Positions 34,164 to 41,620 of a stretch of DNA of 46,337 bases are shown piece by piece. Source of the DNA: an uncultured Lachnospiraceae bacterium (GTDB lineage: Bacteria > Bacillota > Clostridia > Lachnospirales > Lachnospiraceae). Numbering within the stretch: position 1 is the first letter of the stretch; every line of letters starts with the position of its first letter. The notes below the pieces were generated by a model that saw only the letters and a list, made by a program, of their open reading frames with translations, made no database searches and was not told where the DNA came from. Both the position numbers and the translations under genes were made by a program. The DNA lies in contig CARUOB010000017.1 in NCBI GenBank assembly GCA_949076555.1, positions 1 to 46,337 on the forward strand. Reading direction: 5' to 3'.

Positions 34164-35576
34164 TTACTGAATCAGATTCGCACGCATCTGATCGTTTGCC
34201 GCCTTGATTCCGTCAACCCACTCCTGCTCTGTCATATTGCCGGATACCAGAGAGTTTACCGGATCAAACCATACTTCACGGTTGCTTACACCTACTGTAG
34301 CGCTGTCATAAGCTGCGAAGTTACCCATAGCCGCCTTAGCGCCTTTGTCGTAAATGGAGTAGAACATCTGGTTGTCGCCTTCCAGCTTCTCAGCAATGTT
34401 CAGAACCGGCTGAATAGCGCCTGCGCCTGCAAAAATCTCACATGCCGCGTCGCTGTACAGGAATGCAACGAACTGCTTTGCTCCATCCTGATTCTCTGCG
34501 CCGCCGGGAATCCATGCCTGCTCAAACCATGTATAGCTGTAGCCGTCACCGCCAGCCGTTACAGCCGGAAGAGCCGTCATACCCCACTGGAAACCGTCTG
34601 CTCTGGGCGCTTCTGCCATCTCGCCTACGATCCAGGTACCGTTAGGCATGAACAGTGCTTTGTTGTCCAGAATTAACTGCTGGTTCTTTGTGAAATCCTG
34701 ATCATTTGCCTGTGCCGGAGTTGTCTTCTCCGTGTAGCCTGCCAGTTTGCTTACGATTTCAAAGCAGGTCTTCGCCTCTTCGGTATCCCAAACGCCTTCT
34801 GCATAGTTGGTAGCCTGATCAAAGAAATCAGCGCCGCCTACAGAGTACATAAGCGCATAGAAGAATGCGTCAAAGTAACCTGTGGTAGGATATGTAAACA
34901 GAGCGATTCCATCAGCAGCAGCCGCATCGCCTAACGCCCACATCTCATCCCATGTAGTCGGTACTTCCCAGCCTTTCTCCTCAAACAGGCCTGCATTGTA
35001 GAACAGACCACAGGGAGAATAGAACATAGGTGCCAGATAAGTCTTGCCATCTCCATAAGGATTGGTCAGACTTGTCTCTGTGAAACCACCGGCAATCTTA
35101 TCGCTTACTTTAACAGATTCGCCAGGTACGGTCATGGACAAAACATCTGTGATATCAACAATATTCTGATCCTTGATAAAGGTCTCTGTCAGAGCCTTCT
35201 CACGTCCTGTAGCAAGATGAATCACATCCGGATAATCTCCTGCCTGCATAGAGGGTCCGATCACGTCCTCTAAGTTCTTGTCTGTAATCAGTTCTACGTT
35301 GATGCCTGTCTGTTCTGTAAACGCCGCACAAACATCTGTCCACATCTGGCTGCCATAAGCAGTCTCAATTGCTGCAACGGTGATGGTACCGCCCTCTGCA
35401 GGCGCTTCCTCTGCAGCCTCATCCGGTGTTTCTTCCGGAGCCTCAGCCGGAGCTTCTTCCTTCTCCTCCGGAGCGGTAGGAGTCTCTGCCGCGGGTGCCG
35501 GTTCGCTGCCGCCGCAGCCGACCAGCGTAGATGCCGTCAAAGCACCTACCAAAAGCATACTTAATACCTTTTTCAT
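34164..35576 (-). CDS. Sugar ABC transporter substrate-binding lipoprotein, GNB/LNB locus
   Basis: A 470-residue solute-binding protein. The signal peptide (MKKVLSMLLVGALTASTL) ends in lipobox LVGC. Next is a long Ala/Glu/Pro linker (about residues 25-62) built of degenerate APEE/EAPAE units, unusually acidic for a tether. The binding domain starts GGTITVAAIETAYG and contains FYNAGLFEEKGWEVPTTWDEM, a family 1 signature. AGGAGG precedes the ATG at 35576. It is first in the transporter-GH112 unit, with promoter at 35641-35669. The ligand is inferred from GH112. Confidence 0.92.
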   Translation of the reverse strand: MKKVLSMLLVGALTASTLVGCGGSEPAPAAETPTAPEEKEEAPAEAPEETPDEAAEEAPAEGGTITVAAIETAYGSQMWTDVCAAFTEQTGINVELITDKNLEDVIGPSMQAGDYPDVIHLATGREKALTETFIKDQNIVDITDVLSMTVPGESVKVSDKIAGGFTETSLTNPYGDGKTYLAPMFYSPCGLFYNAGLFEEKGWEVPTTWDEMWALGDAAAADGIALFTYPTTGYFDAFFYALMYSVGGADFFDQATNYAEGVWDTEEAKTCFEIVSKLAGYTEKTTPAQANDQDFTKNQQLILDNKALFMPNGTWIVGEMAEAPRADGFQWGMTALPAVTAGGDGYSYTWFEQAWIPGGAENQDGAKQFVAFLYSDAACEIFAGAGAIQPVLNIAEKLEGDNQMFYSIYDKGAKAAMGNFAAYDSATVGVSNREVWFDPVNSLVSGNMTEQEWVDGIKAANDQMRANLIQ

Positions 35577-35640
35577 AAAATCTACCTCCTATTTAGTGTT
35601 AGCCGATAAGGCTTATGCCACTTCCTTATCAACTGATACA

Positions 35641-35669
35641 AGTATAACAATATAAGTTCTTATTTCCAA
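35641..35669 (-). promoter_or_regulatory. Promoter of the GNB/LNB transporter operon
   Basis: On the minus strand TTGGAA (35669-35664), a 17-base spacer and TATACT (35646-35641). The predicted leader is about 58 bases. The AraC half-sites lie immediately upstream of the -35 box. Confidence 0.65.
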
Positions 35670-35676
35670 TACCTTT

Positions 35677-35709
35677 CTTGCTCTTTTTTTTATACATCTT
35701 GCTCTTTTT
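35677..35709. promoter_or_regulatory. Tandem AraC half-sites, 21-bp period
   Basis: CTTGCTCTTTTT occurs at 35677-35688 and 35698-35709, exactly 21 bases apart (AAAAAGAGCAAG on the minus strand). The first repeat is 7 bases upstream of the -35 box, the position expected for activation by an AraC-type protein; the regulator is encoded divergently at 35927. The rest of 35577-35926 is very AT-rich leader without a gene. Confidence 0.6.
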
Positions 35710-35926
35710 AGACTTTTTTTCAATTTTAATAGATATTTTCCCTTTGCATCTATACAAATTGACAAATTTTACACCCTTATTTTGTCCTATTTCTGGTTTC
35801 TTTTTCATTTTTTCCCAAATCTCCTAAAATGTTTATGTAGAATATTTCTTGTTTTTCCCCAAAAAACAATTTATAATAATTGTAATTTTTAAAGATTTCA
35901 TATCAATAAGGAGGCTTCCCCGTCCC

Positions 35927-36859
35927 ATGAGCACAAGCCATTATGTGATTGACCCTCTGGCAGTCAATCCGGTAGACCGTTCTGTCACAAAACTCCGCTA
36001 TGTAACCGTCACCCGTTACAGTCCCGAATGGCACTCACTCTTTCACACACATCCCTGTGCCGAATTATTCTATGTCACCGGCGGTTCCGGCCACCTCCTG
36101 CTTGACGGCAACACCGTGTCTATCGGTATCAACGATGTCATTATTGTAAATTCCGGCATTGAGCATACAGAAAAAAGTTCGGAGGATGATCCGCTGGAAT
36201 ATATTGTGATGGGTGTAGACGGCATGGACGTCATTTCCGGGGATGACGGCGGAGACGGCTACTCTATTATCCATTTTCAGACTGACGGTGAGCAAATCCT
36301 GTTCTACCTTCGCCGCCTGTTACAGGAAATTGAAACCCAGCTTCCCGGCTACAACACCGTCTGCCAGGATCTTCTGGAAGTAGTTTTGCTTCTTCTCATG
36401 AGACACAGTAAATTTACCGTCACATTCATCCCGGTTGTACATAAATCCAGCAAGGAATGCGCCGTGGTACGCCGCTATATTGAAAATAACTTTAAACAAA
36501 ACCTGACGCTCGACGATCTGGCTGCCATTGCTCATGTGAGCAAGTATTACTTGTCACATGCTTTCAGCCGGGAATACGGCACCTCCCCCATTAATTATCT
36601 GCTCTCATGCCGGGTTCAGGAAAGCATACATCTTTTGTCGGAAACAAGCCTGTCACTGTCTCAAATCGCGGGAATGCTGGGTTTTTCTTCTCCCAGTTAT
36701 TTTTCCCAGAGTTTCAGACGCATACAGGGCGTCAGTCCTATGTCCTACCGAAAACAGGCCCGGAAATCAGATCATGCTGCCGATTGGCAGGATGAACCCA
36801 ATCCTTTTCCCGCACATAACGCCTCTTCGGAGGAAGTCTCTTTCAACACAGATCTATAG
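35927..36859 (+). CDS. AraC-family regulator of the GNB/LNB locus
   Basis: A 310-residue regulator: cupin-type ligand domain (EWHSLFHTHPCAELFYVTGG, DVIIVNSGIEHTE), then a double HTH with LTLDDLAAIAHVSKYYLSHAFS and LSLSQIAGMLGFSSPSYFSQSF and the classic end GVSPMSYRKQARK. A polar tail of about 30 residues follows, longer than usual. AAGGAGG lies 12 bases before the ATG, slightly far. It is divergent from the transporter operon and probably activates it when the disaccharide is present. Confidence 0.9.
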   Translation: MSTSHYVIDPLAVNPVDRSVTKLRYVTVTRYSPEWHSLFHTHPCAELFYVTGGSGHLLLDGNTVSIGINDVIIVNSGIEHTEKSSEDDPLEYIVMGVDGMDVISGDDGGDGYSIIHFQTDGEQILFYLRRLLQEIETQLPGYNTVCQDLLEVVLLLLMRHSKFTVTFIPVVHKSSKECAVVRRYIENNFKQNLTLDDLAAIAHVSKYYLSHAFSREYGTSPINYLLSCRVQESIHLLSETSLSLSQIAGMLGFSSPSYFSQSFRRIQGVSPMSYRKQARKSDHAADWQDEPNPFPAHNASSEEVSFNTDL

Positions 36860-36874
36860 CCTCCCGGTTATAGA

Positions 36875-37219
36875 TCACCCCCGTTTTTTATAGTACATGC
36901 GGTTCAGCCTGTTATGATAAGCAATCATCCCGGGAATCCCCAAAACCGCCTCCGCCACGCACAAATACGCTGTGGCAGTTCCTCCAAAGAACGTCCCGCA
37001 CACAAAGCAGACTATAAATCCGGCCCCATATAAAATCCACATCAGGCCATGTTTCCTGTTATAAGCGCGCACATCCGTGATCTCCTCATTCCGCGGCGGC
37101 TTCTTTCCCGCCCAGAACCCGACCGGCTCTTTGCTCCGATACTGTACCATACCCAGAATGATAATCGGACTCGTACTGATCAATAACACCACAAACGAAA
37201 AAATAATCTCCCCTGTCAT
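36875..37219 (-). CDS. Small membrane protein, SdpI/DUF3784-like
   Basis: A 114-residue protein with helices at about residues 4-24, 57-75 and 78-95. The central segment GFWAGKKPPRNEEITDVRAY followed by NRKHGLMW resembles the conserved loop of SdpI/DUF3784 proteins, where a folded small membrane domain follows. GGTGAGGAC precedes the ATG. It is third in a unit with the PadR regulator and the DUF1700-like protein. Function unknown; SdpI relatives can give immunity to a membrane-active peptide. Confidence 0.65.
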   Translation of the reverse strand: MTGEIIFSFVVLLISTSPIIILGMVQYRSKEPVGFWAGKKPPRNEEITDVRAYNRKHGLMWILYGAGFIVCFVCGTFFGGTATAYLCVAEAVLGIPGMIAYHNRLNRMYYKKRG

Positions 37220-37260
37220 GTCCTCACCCTCTCCCGCTCCGCAATCCGGCGCGTTTTCCT

Positions 37261-37908
37261 TTATCTCACATAGATACCTGCCAAGCGCATATCCTCATCA
37301 TATGTCAGCCGGTACGTGACACTTACATTCTCATAAGTCACCGTCATCTCGCCGACCGCAAAATGGCTGTTTCCCTGTATCAGCTCAACCAGATACACCG
37401 CGCCAAACTGCCTTCGCTCTCCCCAGTCGTCAGACAGCGCCCGCCGCATACTTTCCCGCGTCTCGGCATTTAACAAAGGCTGCATCCTGGAAATGGCGTT
37501 TTCCTGTAACGCGGCGTACTCTTCCGCATCCAGAAGCTCAACCGTCTCCTTCATGGCCGCTTCCACTTTCTCTTTGTCAAAAACAGTGCTCTTTTCTATA
37601 TCCACAGTTTTCGGAACCATAAAAAAACCGGCCATTCCAATAAAAATCACTGCCAGAACAATGGGAATTACAATCTTTAACACCTTACTTTTGGCATACC
37701 GCCTCTGTTCCCCCGCTGAAATATTTTCGTTAAACCCGTCCGCAATCTCCTCCGCCTTACCCATCCGGGAAAAAATTTCTTCCAGCCGTTCTCCCTGATT
37801 TTCCCGCGCCTGAATGTCTGCCAGAAGTTGCCTTTTGATCTCCCTTTTCCTTTTTCCACCGCACTTAAGTTTTCTCGCAACAGCGTTTACATATCTCTTC
37901 TCGTCCAT
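37261..37908 (-). CDS. DUF1700-like N-terminus fused to a DUF3887-like domain
   Basis: A 215-residue protein. Residues 1-65 (KRYVNAVARKLKCGGKRKRE, LADIQARENQGERLEEIFSR, GKAEEIADGF) are the helical cytoplasmic module typical of DUF1700 partners of PadR. One membrane helix follows at about 77-97, and residues 105-215 form an extracytoplasmic DUF3887-like fold (WGERRQFGAVYLVELIQGNS, VTYRLTYDEDMRLAGIYV). It starts 3 bases after the PadR stop codon, so translation is coupled. Likely a membrane protein under PadR control; role unknown. Confidence 0.75.
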   Translation of the reverse strand: MDEKRYVNAVARKLKCGGKRKREIKRQLLADIQARENQGERLEEIFSRMGKAEEIADGFNENISAGEQRRYAKSKVLKIVIPIVLAVIFIGMAGFFMVPKTVDIEKSTVFDKEKVEAAMKETVELLDAEEYAALQENAISRMQPLLNAETRESMRRALSDDWGERRQFGAVYLVELIQGNSHFAVGEMTVTYENVSVTYRLTYDEDMRLAGIYVR

Positions 37909-37911
37909 CGC

Positions 37912-38247
37912 CTATTCCTCCATGATTTTTCCTATGCCGTCGGAAATCCTTTGCCAGACATCTTCGATTCTTGCAAGCGTCTGTATTCCCTCTTCCGTAA
38001 TTTCGTAATACTTTCTCGGCACCTGTTTCCCCACCGCACTGCTCCACTTGCTCACCACCAGCCCGTCATCCTCCAGCCGGTAGAGAACCGGATATAATGT
38101 ACCGTCCTTCAACAGAAATGTTTCCTCACTCTTCTCCCTCATCTCCTGAATAATCTGATAACCATACTTGGCCTCGGACTTAAGCAGTCTCAGGACCAGC
38201 ATATCTAAAACGCCTTTCTTCATTTGCCTTTCATACTTATCAGTCAT
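37912..38247 (-). CDS. PadR-family transcriptional repressor
   Basis: A 111-residue winged-helix protein: MLVLRLLKSEAKYGYQI, LKDGTLYPVLYRLEDDGLV and KYYEITEEGIQTL are the PadR signature segments, with a short C-terminal dimer helix. The ATG at 38247 follows AAGGGG; the frame is open upstream to 38301 but without a ribosome site. It heads the three-gene membrane unit, and its own promoter overlaps a palindrome at 38321-38342, as expected for autorepression. Confidence 0.92.
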   Translation of the reverse strand: MTDKYERQMKKGVLDMLVLRLLKSEAKYGYQIIQEMREKSEETFLLKDGTLYPVLYRLEDDGLVVSKWSSAVGKQVPRKYYEITEEGIQTLARIEDVWQRISDGIGKIMEE

Positions 38248-38320
38248 AATCCCCTTCTTTTCTTCACCACCCTCTGCATCTATCTGGTGCATCCCGTTCA
38301 CTTAACCTTCAAATATTTTA

Positions 38321-38371
38321 TATACTATGTAATACTAAGTATATTATAAAACCAGAATCAGGCAAAGTCAA
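38321..38371 (-). promoter_or_regulatory. PadR-unit promoter with overlapping operator
   Basis: On the minus strand TTGACT (38371-38366), a 17-base spacer and TATAAT (38348-38343) are followed immediately by the palindrome ATACTTAGTAT (38342-38332) and then ACATAGTAT. A repressor bound there would cover the start site. No gene is seen in the rest of 38302-38530. Confidence 0.65.
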
Positions 38372-38530
38372 CATCCCGGGAAGACCCGTGCCGCCAGCCG
38401 AAAAAATATCTCCGGCGCCGTGCGGCAAATGTATGGCGCAGTTTAAAAAGCAACAAAAACGCTGCGCGAAAAAAGAGCGGGATGCCGCCTTATGCAGCGC
38501 TCCCGCCCTATCTCATGTATCTGTCTGTCC

Positions 38531-40012
38531 TTAATTTTCCAACTTCCCGGCGCACTTCACACGATAAATCCGATCCAGCGACTCGTTGATCCGCTCTTCC
38601 GAAAGCGTCCCTTCCTGCACCGCCGCAAGCACCGCATTGTACGCCTTCTCAAAATCCTCCGGCATAAGCAGCATATCCGCTCCGGCCTCAAGCGCCATTA
38701 CAGCCGCCTCCTCCGGCGTATAATAATCCGTAATCGCCGTCATATCCAGCGCATCCGTAATCACCACGCCTTCAAATCCCAGCTCACCACGCAGGATATC
38801 GGTAATCACCTTCTTCGACAGGGAACTTGGCACATTATCCTCGTCCAGCGCAGGCGCCGTGGCGTGACTCACCATCACGAAATCCGCACCGGCTTCTATT
38901 CCCGCGGAAAAAGGCACAAAATCCGAAGCCCTCATTTCGTCTATCGACTTCGTAATCTCCACCCTGCCGTCATGGGTATCCTCCGAAGTGCTGCCAATCC
39001 CCGGGAAATGCTTCAGACAGGCACTCACTCCTGCGCCCTCGATGCCGCCTACCGCGCCGGATACCATCTCGCCTGCCATCTGCGGGTCAGCGCCAAAAGA
39101 GCGGTTCCCAAGCACGCTGCCTTCTCCTGCCACGTCCGCAACAGGCGCAAAATCCACATTAAAACCAATCTCCTTCAAATAAGAACCGATGGTGGTTCCG
39201 GCACCGGCCGCCGCGGAAGCGTCTCCTCCCGCACCGATAGAAGCCATGTCTTCCACCTTCTCCACCTCAATCTTGCTGTTCGCGACTCTGCTGACGTCAC
39301 CGCCCTCCTCATCCACAGCGAGAAAAATGGGGTAATTGCTCATGGACGCCGTATTCGAAAGCATCGTCGTGATCTGCTCCTTATCCAGAATATTCTGCCC
39401 AAAATAGATCAGACCGCCCACTGCATACTGATTTAGCGCCTCCTGGGTGCCGTTTCCGGCCTGCGTCGCCGTTTTGACTCCCGTTATTGCCTCCGGCGTC
39501 ACCATAAACAGCCCCGCCACCTTATTTTCAATCGACATCTCAGAATAATAGGACTCCGCCAGTCCGCCCAAAATATCTTCTTCCTCCTCCGGCTCTTCCA
39601 CTGCCGGTTCCGGCGTATCGATAACCATTTCCTCCTCCGGCTCTTCCTGCTTCGCGGCTTCTTCCGCCGCCTTCGCATCCTCTGCCTCCTGCTTTTTCTG
39701 TTTCACGAAGGAAGCCGCCTTTCTTCCGACCGCAATGCCGCCTCCGGCAATTCCCGCAGCCATAAAAAAGATCACAAGATAGACTATGATCTGATTCCGA
39801 ATCCTTCGTCTGCGCCTATATGCACGACGTTCCTCTTCCTCATCATAATCTTCGTCTTCATCCTCGTCATAATCTTCGTCGTCGCCCTCATCCTCGTCTT
39901 CTTCGTCGTCCTCTATTTCATCCTCTTCCCCTTCTTCATCCTCAAAATCCGCGTCTTCCTCATCCAGCTCCTCGTCCGAATATCCCTTTCTTCTCTTATG
40001 CAGCTTTCCCAT
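38531..40012 (-). CDS. Membrane-anchored GH3 glycosidase (NagZ-like) with acidic tail
   Basis: A 493-residue protein. Residues 12-62 are almost wholly Asp/Glu with a few Tyr; then comes an Arg-rich stop (RRAYRRRRRIR), one helix at about 72-95, an acidic Ala/Glu/Pro linker to about 145, and a GH3 N-terminal-type TIM barrel. Motifs are LAVDEEGGDVSR, KHFPGIGSTSEDTHDG (NagZ-type His/Asp dyad) and nucleophile Asp in GVVITDALDMTAI. It should act outside the membrane, probably as a beta-N-acetylhexosaminidase on peptidoglycan-type or host glycans. The Shine-Dalgarno sequence is weak (AAAGG, 14 bases away). A PadR-like palindrome lies in its promoter region. Confidence 0.87.
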   Translation of the reverse strand: MGKLHKRRKGYSDEELDEEDADFEDEEGEEDEIEDDEEDEDEGDDEDYDEDEDEDYDEEEERRAYRRRRRIRNQIIVYLVIFFMAAGIAGGGIAVGRKAASFVKQKKQEAEDAKAAEEAAKQEEPEEEMVIDTPEPAVEEPEEEEDILGGLAESYYSEMSIENKVAGLFMVTPEAITGVKTATQAGNGTQEALNQYAVGGLIYFGQNILDKEQITTMLSNTASMSNYPIFLAVDEEGGDVSRVANSKIEVEKVEDMASIGAGGDASAAAGAGTTIGSYLKEIGFNVDFAPVADVAGEGSVLGNRSFGADPQMAGEMVSGAVGGIEGAGVSACLKHFPGIGSTSEDTHDGRVEITKSIDEMRASDFVPFSAGIEAGADFVMVSHATAPALDEDNVPSSLSKKVITDILRGELGFEGVVITDALDMTAITDYYTPEEAAVMALEAGADMLLMPEDFEKAYNAVLAAVQEGTLSEERINESLDRIYRVKCAGKLEN

Positions 40013-40093
40013 CGGCTGTAACCATGTCCTTTCTGATATCTTTTATCCGTCGCTTTCTATATAACAGACCCTTAAACTCCACCGCATACAAGA

Positions 40094-40117
40094 TATAGTA
40101 TGCATAAGTATACTATA
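40094..40117. promoter_or_regulatory. Palindromic operator upstream of GH3 gene
   Basis: TATAGTAT (40094-40101) and ATACTATA (40110-40117) are perfect 8-base arms 8 bases apart. The right arm contains TATAGT on the minus strand, a possible -10 box. On the minus strand it reads TATACTTA in the centre, like the PadR-unit operator at 38321-38342. Confidence 0.45.
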
Positions 40118-40179
40118 ACCTATTTTTAGTGGAAAAGCCACCCTGATTTTATTAAGATTCCCATAAGAACGCAAAAAAG

Positions 40180-40550
40180 GACACTGCGAAACGGGTATTC
40201 ATTCTCTAAAGAATCAATACCCGTTTCTAAAACTCATTGTCCAATGGCCTTTACCTCCGTCTTTCCCTCACGTCCTCTTTCCATCTCTTCTCTCGTATCC
40301 TCGATACTGTGGCGTCCTGTTCCCTCTCTCCTCCGAATCTCTGCTCTTTTCCGTCATCCGCCTTCTTCTCTTCTTCTATTGGGAGCTTTTCCGGGACTCT
40401 TTTTCTGATTCGCCATCCTCTGTCATGTACTCGATTTCGTTCGTATTTAGCAGCCTCCTATTCACTTGTCGTTCTCTGATGTGTTACTTTCAGTTTTTGG
40501 TGGACCGTACCTCCCTTTCTTTTAGTTTATCTATGTGAAGTGTTTCTTTA
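40180..40550 (-). ncRNA. Candidate non-coding RNA or small-peptide transcript, unidentified
   Basis: A perfect promoter (40558-40585) drives leftward transcription into about 360 purine-rich bases ending at a strong hairpin (40188-40227) followed by TTTTTT on the minus strand. No open frame has a convincing start: the longest minus-strand frame (about 68 codons, Arg/Lys/Glu-rich) lacks ATG/GTG/TTG, and short ones such as MANQKKSPGKAPNRRREEGG have poor ribosome sites. I recognise no RNase P, tmRNA, SRP or 6S hallmark. It is either an unrecognised RNA, a leaderless or short-peptide locus, or a gene remnant. The rest of 40013-40874 (40590-40790) is AT-rich with nothing recognisable. Confidence 0.35.
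40188..40227 (-). terminator. Hairpin ending the orphan minus-strand unit
   Basis: GAAACGGGTATT (40188-40199) pairs with AATACCCGTTTC (40216-40227), and inside it ATTCT pairs with AGAAT around CTAA. On the minus strand a TTTTTT run follows 12 bases after the stem, so termination there is plausible though not ideal. Confidence 0.55.
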
Positions 40551-40557
40551 TGAGTTT

Positions 40558-40585
40558 ATTATAACACCTCAATATAATTTGTCAA
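40558..40585 (-). promoter_or_regulatory. Consensus promoter of the orphan minus-strand unit
   Basis: On the minus strand TTGACA (40585-40580), a 16-base spacer and TATAAT (40563-40558): both hexamers are perfect consensus. The next annotated minus-strand gene starts 540 bases away, beyond a hairpin. Confidence 0.75.
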
Positions 40586-40799
40586 CACATTTCTTGAAAT
40601 TTTTTTAAAAATTTTTACTTTCTTTTGTCTCTCTTATCGTTTTCTCATTATATTACATATTTATGTAAATTGACAGTTAATTCACATCCTAAAGCAAGTA
40701 TTTTGCATGCCACATGACAGTCCCCATTCACACCCGCACCCAATTTCATATGTACCCGTGACGATTTGGCGCGGTAGCCATATGATACTAATTCCCTGC

Positions 40800-40828
40800 T
40801 TGCACCACTTCAAGGTACAGTGTACAAT
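40800..40828 (+). promoter_or_regulatory. Promoter of the LUD-domain gene
   Basis: TTGCAC at 40800-40805, a 17-base spacer and TACAAT at 40823-40828 give a leader of about 40 bases before the ATG at 40875. Confidence 0.55.
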
Positions 40829-40874
40829 AATTGAAAAGCATTACAAATCATCCTATGGTATGGAGGAAATACAA

Positions 40875-41510
40875 ATGTCACCTAAACAGACTGCGCTGGC
40901 CAGACAGGCAGAAACCATTATCAAAAATCTGGAAAAAAGAAATATGGAAGGCTTCTACTTTGATACATCGTCAGCCTGCGTCGAGGCGATTCTCTCTGCG
41001 ATGCCTTCGGGGGCTATCATCGGCTGGGGCGGCAGCGAAACTTTAAAAGAATGCGGGCTGATGGATGCCATCCACGGCGGCTCTTATGAACTGCTGGATC
41101 GCAGCGCCGCGAAAACACCGGAAGAATCCCGGCAGATCTACGCCAGAACCGTTCTTGCGGACTATTTCCTTATGAGCACGAATGCCATCACATTAGAGGG
41201 TGAACTGATCAACATCGACGGCAACGGCAACCGTGTCGCCTGTCTGATTCAGGGTCCTTCCAGCGTGATCGTTGTTGTCGGCATGAACAAGGTTGTTCCC
41301 GACATAGAAAGCGGCGTGGCAAGAGTCAGAAACACGGCCTCACCCGCCAACGCGGTCCGTCTGGAGCGAAACCTGCCCTGCGCCGCAACCGGCGTCTGCC
41401 ATGACTGCCTTTCCCCGGAGTGCTTCTGCTGTCAGGTTGTCGTGACGAGGCGAAGTATGCATCCGGGCAGGATCAAAGTCTATCTTGTAGGCGAAGAGCT
41501 TGGATACTAA
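40875..41510 (+). CDS. LUD-domain protein (LutC/YkgG-like)
   Basis: A 211-residue LUD (DUF162) protein. The fold signature is seen in SGAIIGWGGSETLKECGLMD, LMSTNAITLEGELINIDGNG and SSVIVVVGMNKVVPDIESGV. A Cys-rich segment near residue 170-190 (CAATGVCHDC, CFCCQVVVT) could hold a metal or iron-sulfur site. GGAGG lies 8 bases before the ATG at 40875; the longer frame to 40707 crosses the promoter and is rejected. Related proteins take part in lactate utilisation with LutA/LutB, but none is linked here, so this is a stand-alone clostridial type of unknown function. Confidence 0.88.
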   Translation: MSPKQTALARQAETIIKNLEKRNMEGFYFDTSSACVEAILSAMPSGAIIGWGGSETLKECGLMDAIHGGSYELLDRSAAKTPEESRQIYARTVLADYFLMSTNAITLEGELINIDGNGNRVACLIQGPSSVIVVVGMNKVVPDIESGVARVRNTASPANAVRLERNLPCAATGVCHDCLSPECFCCQVVVTRRSMHPGRIKVYLVGEELGY

Positions 41511-41526
41511 AAACATAGGTATACCG

Positions 41527-41563
41527 AAAAGGAATCGAAGCCGTTAAGCGCCCGATTCCTTTT
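41527..41563. terminator. Bidirectional terminator between LUD and hydrogenase-like genes
   Basis: AAAAGGAATCG (41527-41537) pairs perfectly with CGATTCCTTTT (41553-41563), a stem with its own A/T ends that works for both convergent genes. Confidence 0.85.
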
Positions 41564-41620
41564 CTTCTATTCCGCTTTCCTTTTTATTTCGGTTTCCGCA
41601 TTTTGCTTCCGCTATACGGT

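Noticed and set aside
36851..36876. GATCTATA/TATAGATC hairpin as a terminator between AraC and the small membrane gene
   Set aside because: An 8-bp AT-rich stem without a T-run on either side; too weak to call.
38492..39436. Plus-strand ORF of 314 codons
   Set aside because: It is antisense to the GH3 gene, with biased His/Arg composition and no recognisable domain.
40300..40420. FtsH-like small ORF starting MANQKKSPGKAPNR
   Set aside because: It ends after 20 codons without a membrane helix or good ribosome site; the resemblance to FtsH N-termini is too short to support.
40237..40479. Plus-strand ORF of 80 codons (Ser/Leu/Phe-rich)
   Set aside because: No ribosome binding site; its composition is simply the complement of a purine-rich minus strand, and the promoter and hairpin point the other way.
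40837..40860. TTGAAA-17-TATGGT as promoter of the LUD gene
   Set aside because: Transcription would begin at or after the ribosome binding site; the pair at 40800-40828 is better placed.
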